64,000 nucleotides of DNA from Kitasatospora humi (GCF_020907985.1 NZ_JAJJPA010000003.1:124001-188000), one strand, 5' to 3'. Positions 11,048 to 23,856 are shown, counted from the stretch's first letter. Notes: generated by a model from the letters alone, not told the origin. Numbers and translations: made by a program.

Positions 11048-12117
11048 GCGCCCGCCTTCTTCTTGGCTGCGGTCTTCTTGGCCGCCGGCTTCGTCGCCGC
11101 CTCGGTGTCCTCCTCGGCCACCTCGCCGGCCGCCTGGGCGACCGCCTCGGCGACCGGCGCGGTCGCGGCCTTGGACTCCACCGCCGCCTCCTCGTCGGTG
11201 AGCTTCTCCACGCTGGTCCGCACGGCCGCCGCGTAGATGGCGTCCTCGTCCAGCCGGCGCAGCTCCTCGGCGATCAGCTCGGCGGTGTCGCGCCGCTTCA
11301 GTGCCACTATCCGGTCGGGCGCGCCCGCGATGGACAGGGTGCCCATCAGGCCGTCCGGCCGGTCCAGCACGATGTCGCCGTCCTTGGTGCGCAGCCGCAC
11401 CGCGGTGATGCCCGGACCGTCGGTGACGATCCGCTGCACCGGGACGTGCAGCCGGTCGTGCAGCCAGAGGCCGAGCAGCTCGACGCTGGGGTTGTAGGAC
11501 TCGCCCTCGACCACCGCACCGGTGATCCGGACCGGCTTCTGGTCCAGGGCCGCGGCCAGCATCGAGCGCCAGCCGGTGATCCTGGTCCAGGCGAGGTCGG
11601 TGTCGCCCGGGGTGTAGCTGTCCGCGCGCACGGCCAGCTGGCCGACCGGCGACTCGGCGGTGACCGCGTCGGTGATCCGGCGCTGGGCGAGCGCACCCAG
11701 CGGGTCCTGGGCCGGGTTCAGCGGCGCGTTCTCCGGCCACCAGACCACCACCGGGGCGTCCGGCAGGAGCAGCGGCAGCACCACCGACTGCGCGTGCGAG
11801 GTCAGCTCGCCGTGCAGCCGCAGCACCACCGTCTCGCCCGAGCCGGCGGCCGAACCCACCAGGATCTCGGCGTCCAGCCGGGCCCCGGCGCGGGCCCGCG
11901 GCGAACGGCCGGCCCGCTTGATGACGGCGAGGATCCGCGAGGGGTGCTCACGGGAGGCGTCGTTGGCGGACTTGAGGGCGTCGTAGGCGCTGCCCTCGTC
12001 CACCACGATGACCATGGTGAGCACCATGCCGGCCGCGGTGGAGCCGCTGGCCCGGCGGGCGTCCATCAGGGCGCTGTTGATCTTGCTGGACGTGGTGTCC
12101 GTCAGGTCGATCCTCAT
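11044..12117 (-). CDS. opcA: Glucose-6-phosphate dehydrogenase assembly protein OpcA
   Basis: OpcA is the accessory protein needed for full glucose-6-phosphate dehydrogenase activity in actinobacteria and cyanobacteria. The 357-residue protein starts MRIDLTDTTSSKINSALMDA and has the conserved PVVVWWPENAP segment. Its last 50 or so residues are Ala/Glu-rich and end in a lysine-rich run (PAAKKTAAKKKAGA) that looks disordered and histone-tail-like. It overlaps zwf upstream by ATGA and pgl downstream by GTGA, so the three are translationally coupled. Confidence 0.95.
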   Translation of the reverse strand: MRIDLTDTTSSKINSALMDARRASGSTAAGMVLTMVIVVDEGSAYDALKSANDASREHPSRILAVIKRAGRSPRARAGARLDAEILVGSAAGSGETVVLRLHGELTSHAQSVVLPLLLPDAPVVVWWPENAPLNPAQDPLGALAQRRITDAVTAESPVGQLAVRADSYTPGDTDLAWTRITGWRSMLAAALDQKPVRITGAVVEGESYNPSVELLGLWLHDRLHVPVQRIVTDGPGITAVRLRTKDGDIVLDRPDGLMGTLSIAGAPDRIVALKRRDTAELIAEELRRLDEDAIYAAAVRTSVEKLTDEEAAVESKAATAPVAEAVAQAAGEVAEEDTEAATKPAAKKTAAKKKAGA

Positions 12118-13700
12118 GGCCGGCGCCAGCTCCTGCCGTCTCGTGCGAGCATTTCGTCCGCCTCGACCGGCCCCCAGGTGCCGGCCGGGTACTGTGCGGG
12201 CTTGCCGTGCTCTTCCCAGTACTTCTCGATCGGGTCGAGGATCTGCCAGGACAGCTCGACCTCCTGGTGACGCGGGAAGAGGTTGGCGTCACCGAGCAGC
12301 ACATCGAGGATGAGCCGCTCGTAGGCCTCCGGGCTGGACTCCGTGAAGGACTCGCCGTAGGCGAAGTCCATGGTCACGTCCCGGACCTCCATCGAGGTGC
12401 CCGGCACCTTGGAGCCGAACCGCACCGTGACGCCCTCGTCCGGCTGCACCCGGATCACCAGGGCGTTCTGCCCCAGCTCCTCGGTGGCGTAGGAGTCGAA
12501 CGGCAGGTACGGGGCGCGCTGGAAGACCACCGCGATCTCGGTGACCCGGCGGCCCAGCCGCTTGCCGGTGCGCAGGTAGAACGGCACCCCGGCCCAGCGG
12601 CGGTTGTTGATCTCCAGCTTGATCGCCGCGTAGGTGTCGGTCTTGGACTCCGGGTTGATGCCGTCCTCGTCCAGGTAGCCGACCACCTCCTCGCCGCCCT
12701 GCCAACCGGACGCGTACTGGCCGCGCACGGTGTGCTTGCCGAGGTCCTTGGGCAGCTGCACGGCGCTGAGCACCTTGAGCTTCTCCGCCACCAGGGCCTT
12801 GGGGTGGAACGAGGCCGGCTCCTCGATGGCGGTCAGCGCCATCAGCTGGAGCAGGTGGTTCTGGATGACGTCACGGGCCGAGCCGATGCCGTCGTAGTAG
12901 CCGGCCCGGCCGCCGATGCCGATGTCCTCGGCCATGGTGATCTGCACGTGGTCGACGTACGACCGGTTCCAGATCGGCTCGAACATCGAGTTGGCGAACC
13001 GCAGCGCCAGGATGTTCTGGACCGTCTCCTTGCCCAGGTAGTGGTCGATCCGGAAGACCTCGTCACGCGGGAAGACCTCGTGGACGATCCGGTTCAACTC
13101 CTGGGCGGTCTCCAGGTTGTGGCCGAACGGCTTCTCGATCACCGCGCGGCGCCAGGAGCCGGCCGGCGGGTCGGCCAGCCCGTGCTTCTTCAACTGCTGG
13201 ACCACGTTGGGGAAGAAGCGCGGCGGGACCGACAGGTAGAACGCGAAGTTGCCGCCGGTGCCCTGCGCCTTGTCGAGGTCCTCGATGGTCTGGCGCAGGT
13301 TGTCGAAGGCGTCGTCGTCGTCGAAGTCGCCCTGGATGAACCGCATTCCCTTGGCGAGCTGCTGCCAGACCTCCTCGCGGAACGGGGTGCGGGCGTGGTC
13401 CTTGACCGCGTCGTGCACCTCCCGCGCGAAGTCCTCGTCCTCCCACTCCCGGCGGGCGAAGCCCACCAGCGAGAAGCCCGGCGGCAGCAGGCCGCGGTTG
13501 GCCAGGTCGTAGATCGCCGGCATCAGCTTCTTCCGGGACAGGTCCCCGGTGACACCGAAGATGACCAGACCGGACGGTCCGGCGATCCGCGGCAGCCGGC
13601 GGTCGGCCGGATCCCGCAGCGGGTTCACCGGTCGCGCAACGTTGTCGCCCTGCGTCACCTCGGCCCCCTCAAGGTCAGGAAATTCCTGTGCATTGCTCAC
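12114..13700 (-). CDS. zwf: Glucose-6-phosphate 1-dehydrogenase
   Basis: Zwf makes 6-phosphogluconolactone and NADPH, the entry step of the oxidative pentose phosphate pathway. The 528-residue protein carries the nucleotide-binding FGVTGDLSRKKLMPAIYDL and the active-site RIDHYLGKETVQN. Further family blocks are VQITMAEDIGIGGRAGYYD and FYLRTGKRL. An N-terminal extension of about 40 residues precedes the Rossmann fold. It overlaps opcA by four bases and lies 38 bp after tal in an operon that contains both pathway branches. Confidence 0.97.
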   Translation of the reverse strand: MSNAQEFPDLEGAEVTQGDNVARPVNPLRDPADRRLPRIAGPSGLVIFGVTGDLSRKKLMPAIYDLANRGLLPPGFSLVGFARREWEDEDFAREVHDAVKDHARTPFREEVWQQLAKGMRFIQGDFDDDDAFDNLRQTIEDLDKAQGTGGNFAFYLSVPPRFFPNVVQQLKKHGLADPPAGSWRRAVIEKPFGHNLETAQELNRIVHEVFPRDEVFRIDHYLGKETVQNILALRFANSMFEPIWNRSYVDHVQITMAEDIGIGGRAGYYDGIGSARDVIQNHLLQLMALTAIEEPASFHPKALVAEKLKVLSAVQLPKDLGKHTVRGQYASGWQGGEEVVGYLDEDGINPESKTDTYAAIKLEINNRRWAGVPFYLRTGKRLGRRVTEIAVVFQRAPYLPFDSYATEELGQNALVIRVQPDEGVTVRFGSKVPGTSMEVRDVTMDFAYGESFTESSPEAYERLILDVLLGDANLFPRHQEVELSWQILDPIEKYWEEHGKPAQYPAGTWGPVEADEMLARDGRSWRRP

Positions 13701-13738
13701 TGGTGGGCTCCGCCCTCAGCTTTCGGTGCGAGTAGGTG

Positions 13739-14884
13739 TCACTTGCCGTCGGCGAAGTCGGCCAGCGAGGCCGTCACGGTGTCGAGCAGCTCCTGCCAGG
13801 AGGCCTCGAACTTCTGGACGCCCTCGTCCTCCAGGACCTGCACCACGTCGTCGTACTCCACGCCGACCTCGGCCAGCGCGTCCAGCACGGCCTTGGCGCC
13901 GGCGTAGTCGCCGGTGATGGTGTCACCGGTGACCTGGCCGTGGTCGCCGGTGGCGTCCAGGGTGGCCTCGGGCATGGTGTTGACGGTGCCGGGGGCGACC
14001 AGCTCGGTGACGTACAGGGTGTCCGGCAGCGACGGGTCCTTGACACCGGTGGAGGCCCAGAGCGGGCGCTGCGGCTTGGCGCCGGCCGCCTCCAGGGCCT
14101 TCCAGCGCTCCGAGGCCGGCTTCTTGCCGTCCACCGAGCCGAAGACCTCCTCGTACGCCTGGTACGCGAGCCGGGCGTTGGCCAGCGCGGCCTTGGAACG
14201 CAGCGCCTTGGCCTCGTCGGTGCCGATCGCGTCCAGCCGCTTGTCGATCTCGGTGTCGACGCGGGAGACGAAGAACGAGGCCACCGACTCGATCGAGGAG
14301 AGGTCGATGCCCTTGGCCTTGGCCTGCTCCAGGCCGGTCAGGAAGGCGTCGATCACGGCCTTGTAGCGGTCCAGCGAGAAGATCAGGGTGACGTTGACGC
14401 TGATGCCCCGGCCGATCACCTCGCTGATCGCGGGCAGGCCGCCCATGGTCGCCGGGATCTTGATGAACACGTTGGGACGGTCCACCAGCCACCACAGCTG
14501 CTTGGCCTCGGCCACCGTGGGGGCGGTCTCGTGGGCCAGCCGCGGGTCGACCTCGATGGAGACCCGGCCGTCGCGGCCGTTGCTGGCGTCGTAGACCGGG
14601 CGCAGCACGTCGGCGGCGTCCCGCACGTCCGAGGTGGTGATCATGCGGATCGCCTCCTCGGTGGTGACCTTGCGGACGGCCAGGTCGCGCAGCTGGCTGT
14701 CGTAGGAGGTGTCGCCGCTGCCGGCGATCGCCTTCTGGAAGATGGTCGGGTTGGTGGTCACGCCCACCACGTGCTTGCTCTGCACCAGCTCGGCCAGGTT
14801 GCCGGTGTTGAGGCGGGTCCGGCTCAGGTCGTCCAGCCAGATCGACACGCCTTCGTCGCTGAGGCGCTTCAGTGCGTCAGTCAT
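13739..14884 (-). CDS. tal: Transaldolase
   Basis: Transaldolase moves a dihydroxyacetone unit between sugar phosphates in the non-oxidative pentose phosphate pathway. The 381-residue protein begins [20 protein letters not shown]. It includes [13 protein letters not shown] and the Schiff-base lysine segment [12 protein letters not shown], and is the long actinobacterial type. The ATG at 14884 is favoured because GAGGGAC precedes it; the frame extends 63 codons further without a ribosome site and overlaps tkt. It sits between tkt and zwf. Confidence 0.95.
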   Translation of the reverse strand: MTDALKRLSDEGVSIWLDDLSRTRLNTGNLAELVQSKHVVGVTTNPTIFQKAIAGSGDTSYDSQLRDLAVRKVTTEEAIRMITTSDVRDAADVLRPVYDASNGRDGRVSIEVDPRLAHETAPTVAEAKQLWWLVDRPNVFIKIPATMGGLPAISEVIGRGISVNVTLIFSLDRYKAVIDAFLTGLEQAKAKGIDLSSIESVASFFVSRVDTEIDKRLDAIGTDEAKALRSKAALANARLAYQAYEEVFGSVDGKKPASERWKALEAAGAKPQRPLWASTGVKDPSLPDTLYVTELVAPGTVNTMPEATLDATGDHGQVTGDTITGDYAGAKAVLDALAEVGVEYDDVVQVLEDEGVQKFEASWQELLDTVTASLADFADGK

Positions 14885-14927
14885 GATGTTCAGTCCCTCT
14901 TCGTATCGTGCAGCCGGGGCGGCCGGA

Positions 14928-17027
<2,100 letters not shown>

Positions 17028-17465
17028 CCTTCTCAGGGCTCCTTCCGTATTGAGGTGTGACCCCGTGAAGGGACCGGGTCGGCGGCCACGACACTGTGGG
17101 CCTGACGCATGTTCGGTGTAGCCGGTCACGGAGGGTTCCCGCTTCAATGGCCGAGCCTACCGTCCGCGCCGGGGCCCGCCTTCCGTCGTGGCGCAACCGG
17201 GAGTTTTGAGCTGGGATTCCCGGCCGTACTGTGTGGAGTGCGGTGACGCCCGCCGGTACCACCTTCACCCGGTGCCGCCGGGCCCGCTCCCCGGCGAACT
17301 GCGCGGTTCACCCGCCGGAGTGCGCCGGGGCCCCGTCGGGAGACCCCGGAGCGGATCGCCATCTATGCACCGTCTAAGGTGGCGTGGTACGCGCAGCGTG
17401 AACGGATTCACGAGCACATTCGACCCGGGGACGTCTGCGAAGATTCATCTTCAGTTGGGGTGTTC
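17028..17465. promoter_or_regulatory. Divergent promoter region between tkt and ctaB
   Basis: This 438-bp gap separates two divergently transcribed genes and must hold promoters for both. A TAAGGT at about 17373-17378 could be a -10 for ctaB, but I see no convincing -35. I find no tRNA, repeat or coding frame with a ribosome site here. Confidence 0.45.
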
Positions 17466-18407
17466 GTGACCGCCGTCGAATCCCGCCCCGCCGGGGTCCT
17501 CGGGACGATCCCCCCACACCGGCCGCTGGGGGCCCGTGTCGGGGCATTCGTCGCACTGACCAAGCCGCGGATCATCGAGCTGCTGCTGATGAGCACCGTG
17601 CCGGTGATGTTCCTGGCGCAACGCGGGGTGCCGAACCTGCTCACGGTGCTCGAGGTCGTGCTCGGCGGTTACCTGTCGGCCGGCGGCGCCAACGCGCTCA
17701 ACATGTACTACGACCGCGACATCGACGCGGTGATGAGCCGGACCGAGCGGCGCCCGCTGGTCACCGGGATGGTCTCGCCGCGCGAGGCGCTGGTCTTCGG
17801 CATCACGCTCGGTGTGGCCGCCACGCTCTGGCTGGGCTTCCTGGTGAACTGGCTGGCCTCGGGGCTGGCGCTGGCCGGGTACCTGTTCTACGTCTTCGTC
17901 TACACCATGGGACTGAAGCGGCGGACCGCGCAGAACATCGTCTGGGGCGGGATCGCCGGCTGCATGCCGGTGCTGGTCGGCTGGGCGGCGGTCACCGACT
18001 CGCTCTCCTGGGCGCCGCTGGTGCTCTTCCTGGTGATCTTCTTCTGGACCCCGCCGCACTACTGGCCGCTGTCGATGAAGGTCCGCGACGACTACGCCAA
18101 GGCCGGGGTGCCGATGCTGCCGGTGACCTCCGGCAACCTGGCGGTGGCCAAGCAGATCGTCGCGTACAGCTGGGTCATGGTGGTGGTCTCGCTGGCGCTC
18201 TGGCCGCTGGACCACACCAGCTGGCTCTACCCGAGCGCGGCGGCGCTGCTGGGCGCCTTCTGGCTGAAGGAGGCGCACGGGCTGTACTCGCGCGCCAAGG
18301 CCGGGGTGGTGGGCGCCAAGCTCAAGGAGATGCGGCTCTTCCACTGGTCCATCACCTACCTGACACTGCTGATGGTCGCGGTCGCGGTGGACCCGTTCCT
18401 GCGCTGA
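17466..18407 (+). CDS. ctaB: Protoheme IX farnesyltransferase (heme O synthase)
   Basis: CtaB (Cox10) attaches a farnesyl group to heme B to make heme O for terminal oxidases. The 313-residue UbiA-type membrane protein has about nine hydrophobic helices and begins its core at [13 protein letters not shown]. Both aspartate-rich prenyl-binding regions are present: the first reads [20 protein letters not shown], the second [19 protein letters not shown]. The GTG at 17466 was chosen because it begins VTAVESRP, close to relatives; the frame is open further upstream. Heme A synthase, the next pathway step, is at 19567-20541. Confidence 0.93.
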   Translation: MTAVESRPAGVLGTIPPHRPLGARVGAFVALTKPRIIELLLMSTVPVMFLAQRGVPNLLTVLEVVLGGYLSAGGANALNMYYDRDIDAVMSRTERRPLVTGMVSPREALVFGITLGVAATLWLGFLVNWLASGLALAGYLFYVFVYTMGLKRRTAQNIVWGGIAGCMPVLVGWAAVTDSLSWAPLVLFLVIFFWTPPHYWPLSMKVRDDYAKAGVPMLPVTSGNLAVAKQIVAYSWVMVVVSLALWPLDHTSWLYPSAAALLGAFWLKEAHGLYSRAKAGVVGAKLKEMRLFHWSITYLTLLMVAVAVDPFLR

Positions 18408-18417
18408 CCCCGGTGAC

Positions 18418-19050
18418 CTACGACTGGCTCGGCCCCACCCGGGTGCCGAGCCAGTCGTGCAAGGGGCGGGCGCCGCGCAGGAAGGCGACGACCTCCTTCT
18501 TGGCCTCCGCCGTGCCCAGCCACGGCTCCACCGGCCACTTCCGCCAGGCGATCAGGCCCTTGTGCCGCAGCAGCTCGATCCGCGGGTGGTCCTTCGGGTA
18601 GCCGCGCGGTGCGCTCTTCAGGGAGTCCCTCCCCACCACCTCGATCCGCTTCTTCGCCAGCGCCGCGATCACCCGTTCCAGCTCCCGGCCGGTGACGTCC
18701 TCGGCGACCGCGCGGCGGTAGCGGTCCAGCTGGTCCGCCGCCAGGTGGAACATGCCGAGCCCGGCGGCCAGACCGTTGGCCGAGAGCTGGACGTAGCCAC
18801 CTCGTTCGAACAGCGCTCCGATGTGCGTCTTGTAGGGCGACTTGTCGGCGCTGAACCGCAGGTCCCGGTTGGGTCGGAAGATCTTGCCCGGTCCGAACTC
18901 GTCCGCCAGCTCCGCCAGCAGCGCGGCCATCGGCCCGTGCACCGCCTCCTCGTAGACCGCCTTGTGCGCGGACCAGTAGGTCCTGGAGTTGTCCGCCTCC
19001 AGACCCTCGTAGAACTCGAGGGCCTCGGCGGGCCAGCCGTCGAAGGTCAT
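18418..19050 (-). CDS. DUF2461 family protein
   Basis: A 210-residue soluble protein of the DUF2461 (TIGR02453) family, conserved but without an assigned function. Family hallmarks are the N-terminal FDGWPAEALEFYEGLEADN, FGPGKIFRPNRDLRFSADKS, PYKTHIGA and a C-terminal KKEVVAFLRGARPL. The ATG at 19050 gives the conserved N-terminus; the open frame upstream has no ribosome site. It converges on ctaB, with only ten bases between the stops. Confidence 0.85.
   Translation of the reverse strand: MTFDGWPAEALEFYEGLEADNSRTYWSAHKAVYEEAVHGPMAALLAELADEFGPGKIFRPNRDLRFSADKSPYKTHIGALFERGGYVQLSANGLAAGLGMFHLAADQLDRYRRAVAEDVTGRELERVIAALAKKRIEVVGRDSLKSAPRGYPKDHPRIELLRHKGLIAWRKWPVEPWLGTAEAKKEVVAFLRGARPLHDWLGTRVGPSQS
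18420..18458 (+). terminator. Hairpin at the ctaB / DUF2461 junction
   Basis: A perfect 13-bp stem (ACGACTGGCTCGG with its complement) around a 13-base loop starts 12 bp after the ctaB stop. It overlaps the last codons of the converging DUF2461 gene, so one sequence would serve as terminator for ctaB and coding sequence for its neighbour. Confidence 0.55.
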
Positions 19051-19141
19051 GGGGCCAAGGCTAGGCCGTAGGCTGGGTTGTGGCCCGTGGCACACGCCCC
19101 GGGCGTCGCCAGTGCCACTACCCGTGGGTAGCATGCCGGAC

Positions 19142-19477
19142 ATGAGCAGCGCAGAGACCCCCGCCCCCGCCGCCGACGCCCGCACCGAGCGTCGCGCGAA
19201 GCGCCTCGCCAAGCACCTGACCGCCTTCAGCAAGCAGCACGGAGGCAGCGCCGAGGGTGTGGTGGAGTACGTCGGCCGGTCCGCCACCCGGATCGTGGTG
19301 GTCGGCGCGGACGGCTCCTGGGGCGACCAGGTGGCCCCCGACTACGCCGTCGGCCGCCGGGCCGCCGAGCTGGCCGGCATCACCCTGCACGACTCCTTCG
19401 AGGGCGAGCTCGGCCTCAAGGTGCGCACCGGCCAGTACGAGTGGAAGCGGATGGCCGGCATCCAGCTCGGCGGTTGA
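19142..19477 (+). CDS. Conserved hypothetical protein, 111 aa
   Basis: A small protein I recognise only as conserved among Streptomyces. The first 30 or so residues are Ala/Pro- and Arg/Lys-rich. A compact domain follows (SKQHGGSAEGVVEYVG, RIVVVGADGSWGDQVAPD) and ends KVRTGQYEWKRMAGIQLGG. No signal peptide, membrane helix or metal motif is visible. The ATG at 19142 is used; an in-frame ATG nine bases earlier is equally possible. It is divergent from the DUF2461 gene and followed by a strong terminator. Confidence 0.7.
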   Translation: MSSAETPAPAADARTERRAKRLAKHLTAFSKQHGGSAEGVVEYVGRSATRIVVVGADGSWGDQVAPDYAVGRRAAELAGITLHDSFEGELGLKVRTGQYEWKRMAGIQLGG

Positions 19478-19498
19478 TCGTCCGACCGCCGGAACGGC

Positions 19499-19540
19499 GA
19501 GGCCCTGACCCCCCGGGTGCGGAGTGGGGGTCAGGGCCTC
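19499..19540. terminator. Bidirectional terminator before ctaA
   Basis: A perfect 15-bp stem (GAGGCCCTGACCCCC with its complement) with a 12-base loop lies between the converging 111-aa gene and ctaA. It can serve both transcripts. Confidence 0.88.
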
Positions 19541-19566
19541 TGCCGTGCGTGCTCGCTCTTCTCTGC

Positions 19567-20541
19567 TCAGGCCGCGGCCGTCTCCATGGCGGCCGCCTGG
19601 GCCGGGAGGTCGGTCGGCAGCTCGCCCCGGGTGCGCAGCGCCGGCGGGATCCGCACGGCGGCGATCAGCACCAGCGAGGCGCCCAGCATGTGGAGGCCGA
19701 CCAGGACCTCCGGCGCGTCGGTGAAGTACTGCACGTACCCGATCACCGCCTGGGCCAGCAGCACCAGGAACAGCTCCCGGGCCCGCGCCCTGGCCGGCGC
19801 CGGCGCCTTCACGGCGCCCAGGATGAACACCATCGCCAGCGAGAGCCCGACGGTGAGGAAGACGAAGTCCGCGTGCACCTGGGTCAGCTGGTCGTAGCTG
19901 AGCCACGAGATCCGCGGCACGTCGCTGGAGTCGCCCGGGTGGTGCCCGGCGCCGGTCACCAGGGTGCCCGCGGCCACCAGCCCCCAGACCACCGCGACCA
20001 GCAGGTAGCTCAGCTTGCGCAGCGGCTCGGCCACCAGCGGCCGCACCGGCCCGTCGCCCTCCTTGCTCCGCTCCCAGCCCAGCACCGCGATCCACAGCAG
20101 CGCGAGCGCCGAGAGCATGTGCGCGCCCACCACGTAGGGGTTGAGGCCGACCAGCACCGTGATGCCCCCCAGCACCGCGTTGCTCATCACCACCCAGAAC
20201 TGCGCCCAGCCCCACCTGGTCAGGCTCTGCCGCCAGGGCCGCGAGCACCGGGCCGCCAGGATGAACCAGCCGACCGCCGCGCACAGCACGTAGGTCAGCA
20301 TCCGGTTGGTGAACTCGATCTTGCCGTGCAGCCCGTTGGCGGGCGTCGGCGTGATGCTCTCGCCAGTGCACGTGGGCCAGGTGTGGCAGCCGAGCCCGGA
20401 CCCGGTCAGCCGCACCGCGCCACCGGTCACCACGATCACGACCGCCATCACGACGGCTGACAGCGCGGCCCGGCGGACGATGGCGGGGGAGGGCTGCCAG
20501 CGCTCGGCGAGCAGCGAGAAGGGGGTACGCACGCCCTTCAT
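19567..20541 (-). CDS. ctaA: Heme A synthase
   Basis: CtaA (Cox15) oxidises the methyl group of heme O to give heme A for cytochrome aa3 oxidase. The 324-residue protein has eight predicted membrane helices and the conserved features of the family: GGAVRLTGSGLGCHTWPTC near the first helix, EFTNRMLTYVL, GAHMLSALALLW, QVHADFVFLT and VGLHMLGAS, which include the heme-ligating histidines. It works after CtaB, encoded 1.2 kb upstream on the other strand. The Ala-rich C-terminal tail is unremarkable. Confidence 0.93.
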   Translation of the reverse strand: MKGVRTPFSLLAERWQPSPAIVRRAALSAVVMAVVIVVTGGAVRLTGSGLGCHTWPTCTGESITPTPANGLHGKIEFTNRMLTYVLCAAVGWFILAARCSRPWRQSLTRWGWAQFWVVMSNAVLGGITVLVGLNPYVVGAHMLSALALLWIAVLGWERSKEGDGPVRPLVAEPLRKLSYLLVAVVWGLVAAGTLVTGAGHHPGDSSDVPRISWLSYDQLTQVHADFVFLTVGLSLAMVFILGAVKAPAPARARARELFLVLLAQAVIGYVQYFTDAPEVLVGLHMLGASLVLIAAVRIPPALRTRGELPTDLPAQAAAMETAAA

Positions 20542-20592
20542 CCTAGGTGGGCTTATAGCGGATCTTTCGGCGGGGGCACAAGGGCGGGGGCG

Positions 20593-21474
20593 TCAGACGA
20601 TCGGTGGCCGGCCGGCCCGGGTGAGGCGCCACACCGTCCGCCACGACATCGGCCGGCGCTCGCCGTGGCCGCGTGCCAGTCCTTCGGCCAGGCCCCGGAA
20701 CCACACTCCGAGGTTCCCCGACGACCGGAACCGCCAGACACTGATCACCACCCAGGCGGCGAGGTAGAGCGGCACGAGTGGCGCCGGCAGCAGCCGGTAC
20801 GCGACCCAGACACGGTTGCGCGCCACCATCCGGTAGTAGGGCTCGTGGCGGGCCGGATCCGTCGCCGGATGGTGCACCTCGACGTCCGCCGCGTACCAGC
20901 CGATCCGGCCCAGGTCCCACAGGTGCCACGAGAGCCACACGCCTTCGTGGAACAGGAAGAAGTGCCCGGGCCAGCCGCCCACGGCCTCGAAGTCCGCCCG
21001 CCGGACGAGCACGATCCCTTCCGCCATCACCGTGACGACACCAGGCCTGGCCGCATCCTTCGATCGCAGGCGTGGAACCCATCGGCCAAGTGTGGTGCCG
21101 CCGGCCGGATCCACGATCCGTGGCTGGACGTACCCGGCATCAGGGTGCCGATCGAACTCGGCGGCGAGCCTCGCGACCGTGTCACGCTCTGGCAGGACGG
21201 CGTCGTTGTCGAAGAACAGGATGAACTCGCCCGAGCCCTCTCCGGAGAGCGCCTCGGCACCGACATTGCGGCCACCGGGGATCCCCACGTTCTCAGGCAG
21301 CGACACCGCCCTGACCCCCGAGGGCACGTAGTCGGGCTCGCAGCCGTTGCCGACGATGACGACCCTGAGGTCGACCTCGCACTGGGAGAGCAACGACTCC
21401 ATGGCCAGCCGCAGTTCGGCAGGACGGTCGTTCATGGTCAACAGCACCGCATCGACCGTTGGCTTACCGGGCAC
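20593..21474 (-). CDS. Family 2 glycosyltransferase
   Basis: A GT-A fold glycosyltransferase of about 293 residues. The N-terminus reads VDAVLLTMNDRPAELRLAM, with VVIVGNGCE, NVGIPGGRNVGAE and the metal-binding FFDNDAV that mark GT2 enzymes. A later block, VLVRRADFEAVGGW, is the usual acceptor-side motif, and a hydrophobic segment near LVPLYLAAWVVISVW may touch the membrane. The GTG at 21474 is chosen because GGAG precedes it and it opens directly onto the domain. Donor and acceptor cannot be told; no other cell-envelope gene is adjacent. Confidence 0.82.
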   Translation of the reverse strand: MPGKPTVDAVLLTMNDRPAELRLAMESLLSQCEVDLRVVIVGNGCEPDYVPSGVRAVSLPENVGIPGGRNVGAEALSGEGSGEFILFFDNDAVLPERDTVARLAAEFDRHPDAGYVQPRIVDPAGGTTLGRWVPRLRSKDAARPGVVTVMAEGIVLVRRADFEAVGGWPGHFFLFHEGVWLSWHLWDLGRIGWYAADVEVHHPATDPARHEPYYRMVARNRVWVAYRLLPAPLVPLYLAAWVVISVWRFRSSGNLGVWFRGLAEGLARGHGERRPMSWRTVWRLTRAGRPPIV

Positions 21475-21877
21475 GCCTACTCCGTGACTTGGGCATACGA
21501 GAGGTCCAACCGTAGGCCACACTCGGCCGGTCCGTAACCAACCCCGGTGTGGCGGGTGCGGCACCGATGAGGGCGCACTCGTACCAGACCGCCGGTGGGG
21601 TCGCTGTGGTGGCCGGGCGGCGGAGTGCGGGGGAGACGGCTGACGCCGCGTCAATGGGTCCTGCGTGCCCCGGTGGTCGGGGTGATCGCCAGGGGGGGCT
21701 TACGCCTGTGCGTGATTCCAGGCATGAATAGTCCCGAAGCGCCAGTTCTGTTCCAGTCGTTCTGTTCGGGGGTCGTGCTGCCGGGTTGGGCGGTAGAGTC
21801 CCGGGCACCACATGTAGCCGGTCGCTCACGATCATGCAACGTCCGTGCTGCGCAGCCTAGTTGGGGAGGATCACGTT
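21475..21877. promoter_or_regulatory. Divergent intergenic region
   Basis: This gap of about 400 bp lies between the leftward glycosyltransferase and the rightward secreted-protein gene. A TAGAGT at 21794-21799 is a candidate -10 for the latter, which also has a clear GGGGAGGA ribosome site at 21863-21870. No coding frame here has a convincing start. Confidence 0.4.
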
Positions 21878-22279
21878 ATGGCACGACTGAGGCGGCTGTC
21901 GGGCCGCCTGGCTGGGGCCGGGGCGCTCGCCGTGGCCGGCGTTGTCACGTTCGCGGGTGTCGCGTCGGCGCACGGGCACACTGACCACGCCACCTGCAAC
22001 TCGCTCTCGGTGGACCTGGAGAACTACAACGACAAGGTGGCGAACAGCGTCGTCGTCACCATCGGTGGCAAGGTCGAGCTCGACAACCAGAACTTCGGCA
22101 AGGAGCTCAAGCAGGTCTTCGACGTTCCGATCGACCACCCGCAGCCGATCACCTATGAGATCAAGGTGGTGGCGGGCGACGACCCCGACCCGAAGCCCGG
22201 CGACAACAACGGTTGGACGTTCACCGACGGGGGCCAGATCCTGCCCTGCCTGCCGCCGCCAGGGTGGCCTCGGCCTTGA
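21878..22279 (+). CDS. Secreted protein, apparently truncated at its C-terminus
   Basis: A 133-residue exported protein. It has a basic N-terminus (MARLRRLSGRL), a hydrophobic core and an AHA-like cleavage site (GVASAHGHTDH). A mature domain of about 95 residues, rich in Asp, Asn and Val, resembles surface proteins of Streptomyces. Relatives typically continue into a Pro/Thr linker and an LAxTG sortase signal; here the frame ends GGQILPCLPPPGWPRP, in sequence that also encodes the opposing permease. The last 59 bp overlap that gene tail-to-tail. I infer loss of the true C-terminus; function is unknown. Confidence 0.7.
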   Translation: MARLRRLSGRLAGAGALAVAGVVTFAGVASAHGHTDHATCNSLSVDLENYNDKVANSVVVTIGGKVELDNQNFGKELKQVFDVPIDHPQPITYEIKVVAGDDPDPKPGDNNGWTFTDGGQILPCLPPPGWPRP

Positions 22280-22780
22280 GGGTGCCGGCCATCAGCAGGC
22301 CGAGTCCGGAGAACGCGGCGGTGCCGAGGATCAGCAGCGCGATCACCGAGAGCGGGTCGCCGTGCGGCGACCAGCCGAGCGCCAGCGCGATCACCGACAG
22401 CAGCGCCACCTGCAGCGCCTCGGTGACCAGCACGCAGCCGGTCTTGGCGGTGAGCAGCGCCCAGCGCGGCAGCGGGCTGGCGCCGAGCCGCTTGAGCACG
22501 CCGTAGCGCCGCTCGAAGCCGGTGGCGATGGCCTGCCCGGTGAACGCGGTGGACATCACCGCGAGCGCCAGCAGACCCGGGGCCAGGAAGTCGACGCGCT
22601 TGCCCGGGCCGGTCACCGAGACCACGTCCACGGCGCTGAACAGCACCAGCAGCACGGTGGGGATCACCACGGTGAGCAGCAGCTGCTCGCCGTTGCGCAG
22701 CAGCATCCTGGTCTCGAAGGCGGTCTGCGCCAGCAGCATCCGGCCGACCGGGGCCGCTCCGGGGGCGGGCGAATAGGTGG

Positions 22781-22784
<4 letters not shown>
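22221..22784 (-). pseudogene. ABC-2 type permease, 3'-truncated
   Basis: The membrane partner of the adjacent ABC ATPase. The first 178 or so residues are typical of ABC-2 permeases: QTAFETRMLLRNGEQLL, then helices around LLLTVVIPTVLLVLFSAV, FLAPGLLALAVMSTAFT and VALLSVIALALGW. Such proteins usually run to about 250 residues with two or three more helices. Here the frame leaves the family sequence after LKAEATLAAA and stops after nine unrelated residues, inside the opposing secreted-protein gene. It starts with an ATGA overlap to the ATPase gene. Whether the shortened product still works is doubtful. Confidence 0.72.
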
Positions 22785-23710
<926 letters not shown>

Positions 23711-23856
23711 ACCCGGCAGTGTAGGAGCCCTTGACACGCGGCCCGCCGGCACGGTCCGCCGCGAACACCGCAGGAAGGCCCAGGTAAGGCTTGCCTGAGT
23801 GACGGATCCCACCGCTGGGGCGTCGATCACCGGTTGTTCGGCCGGAGCCAATTACG

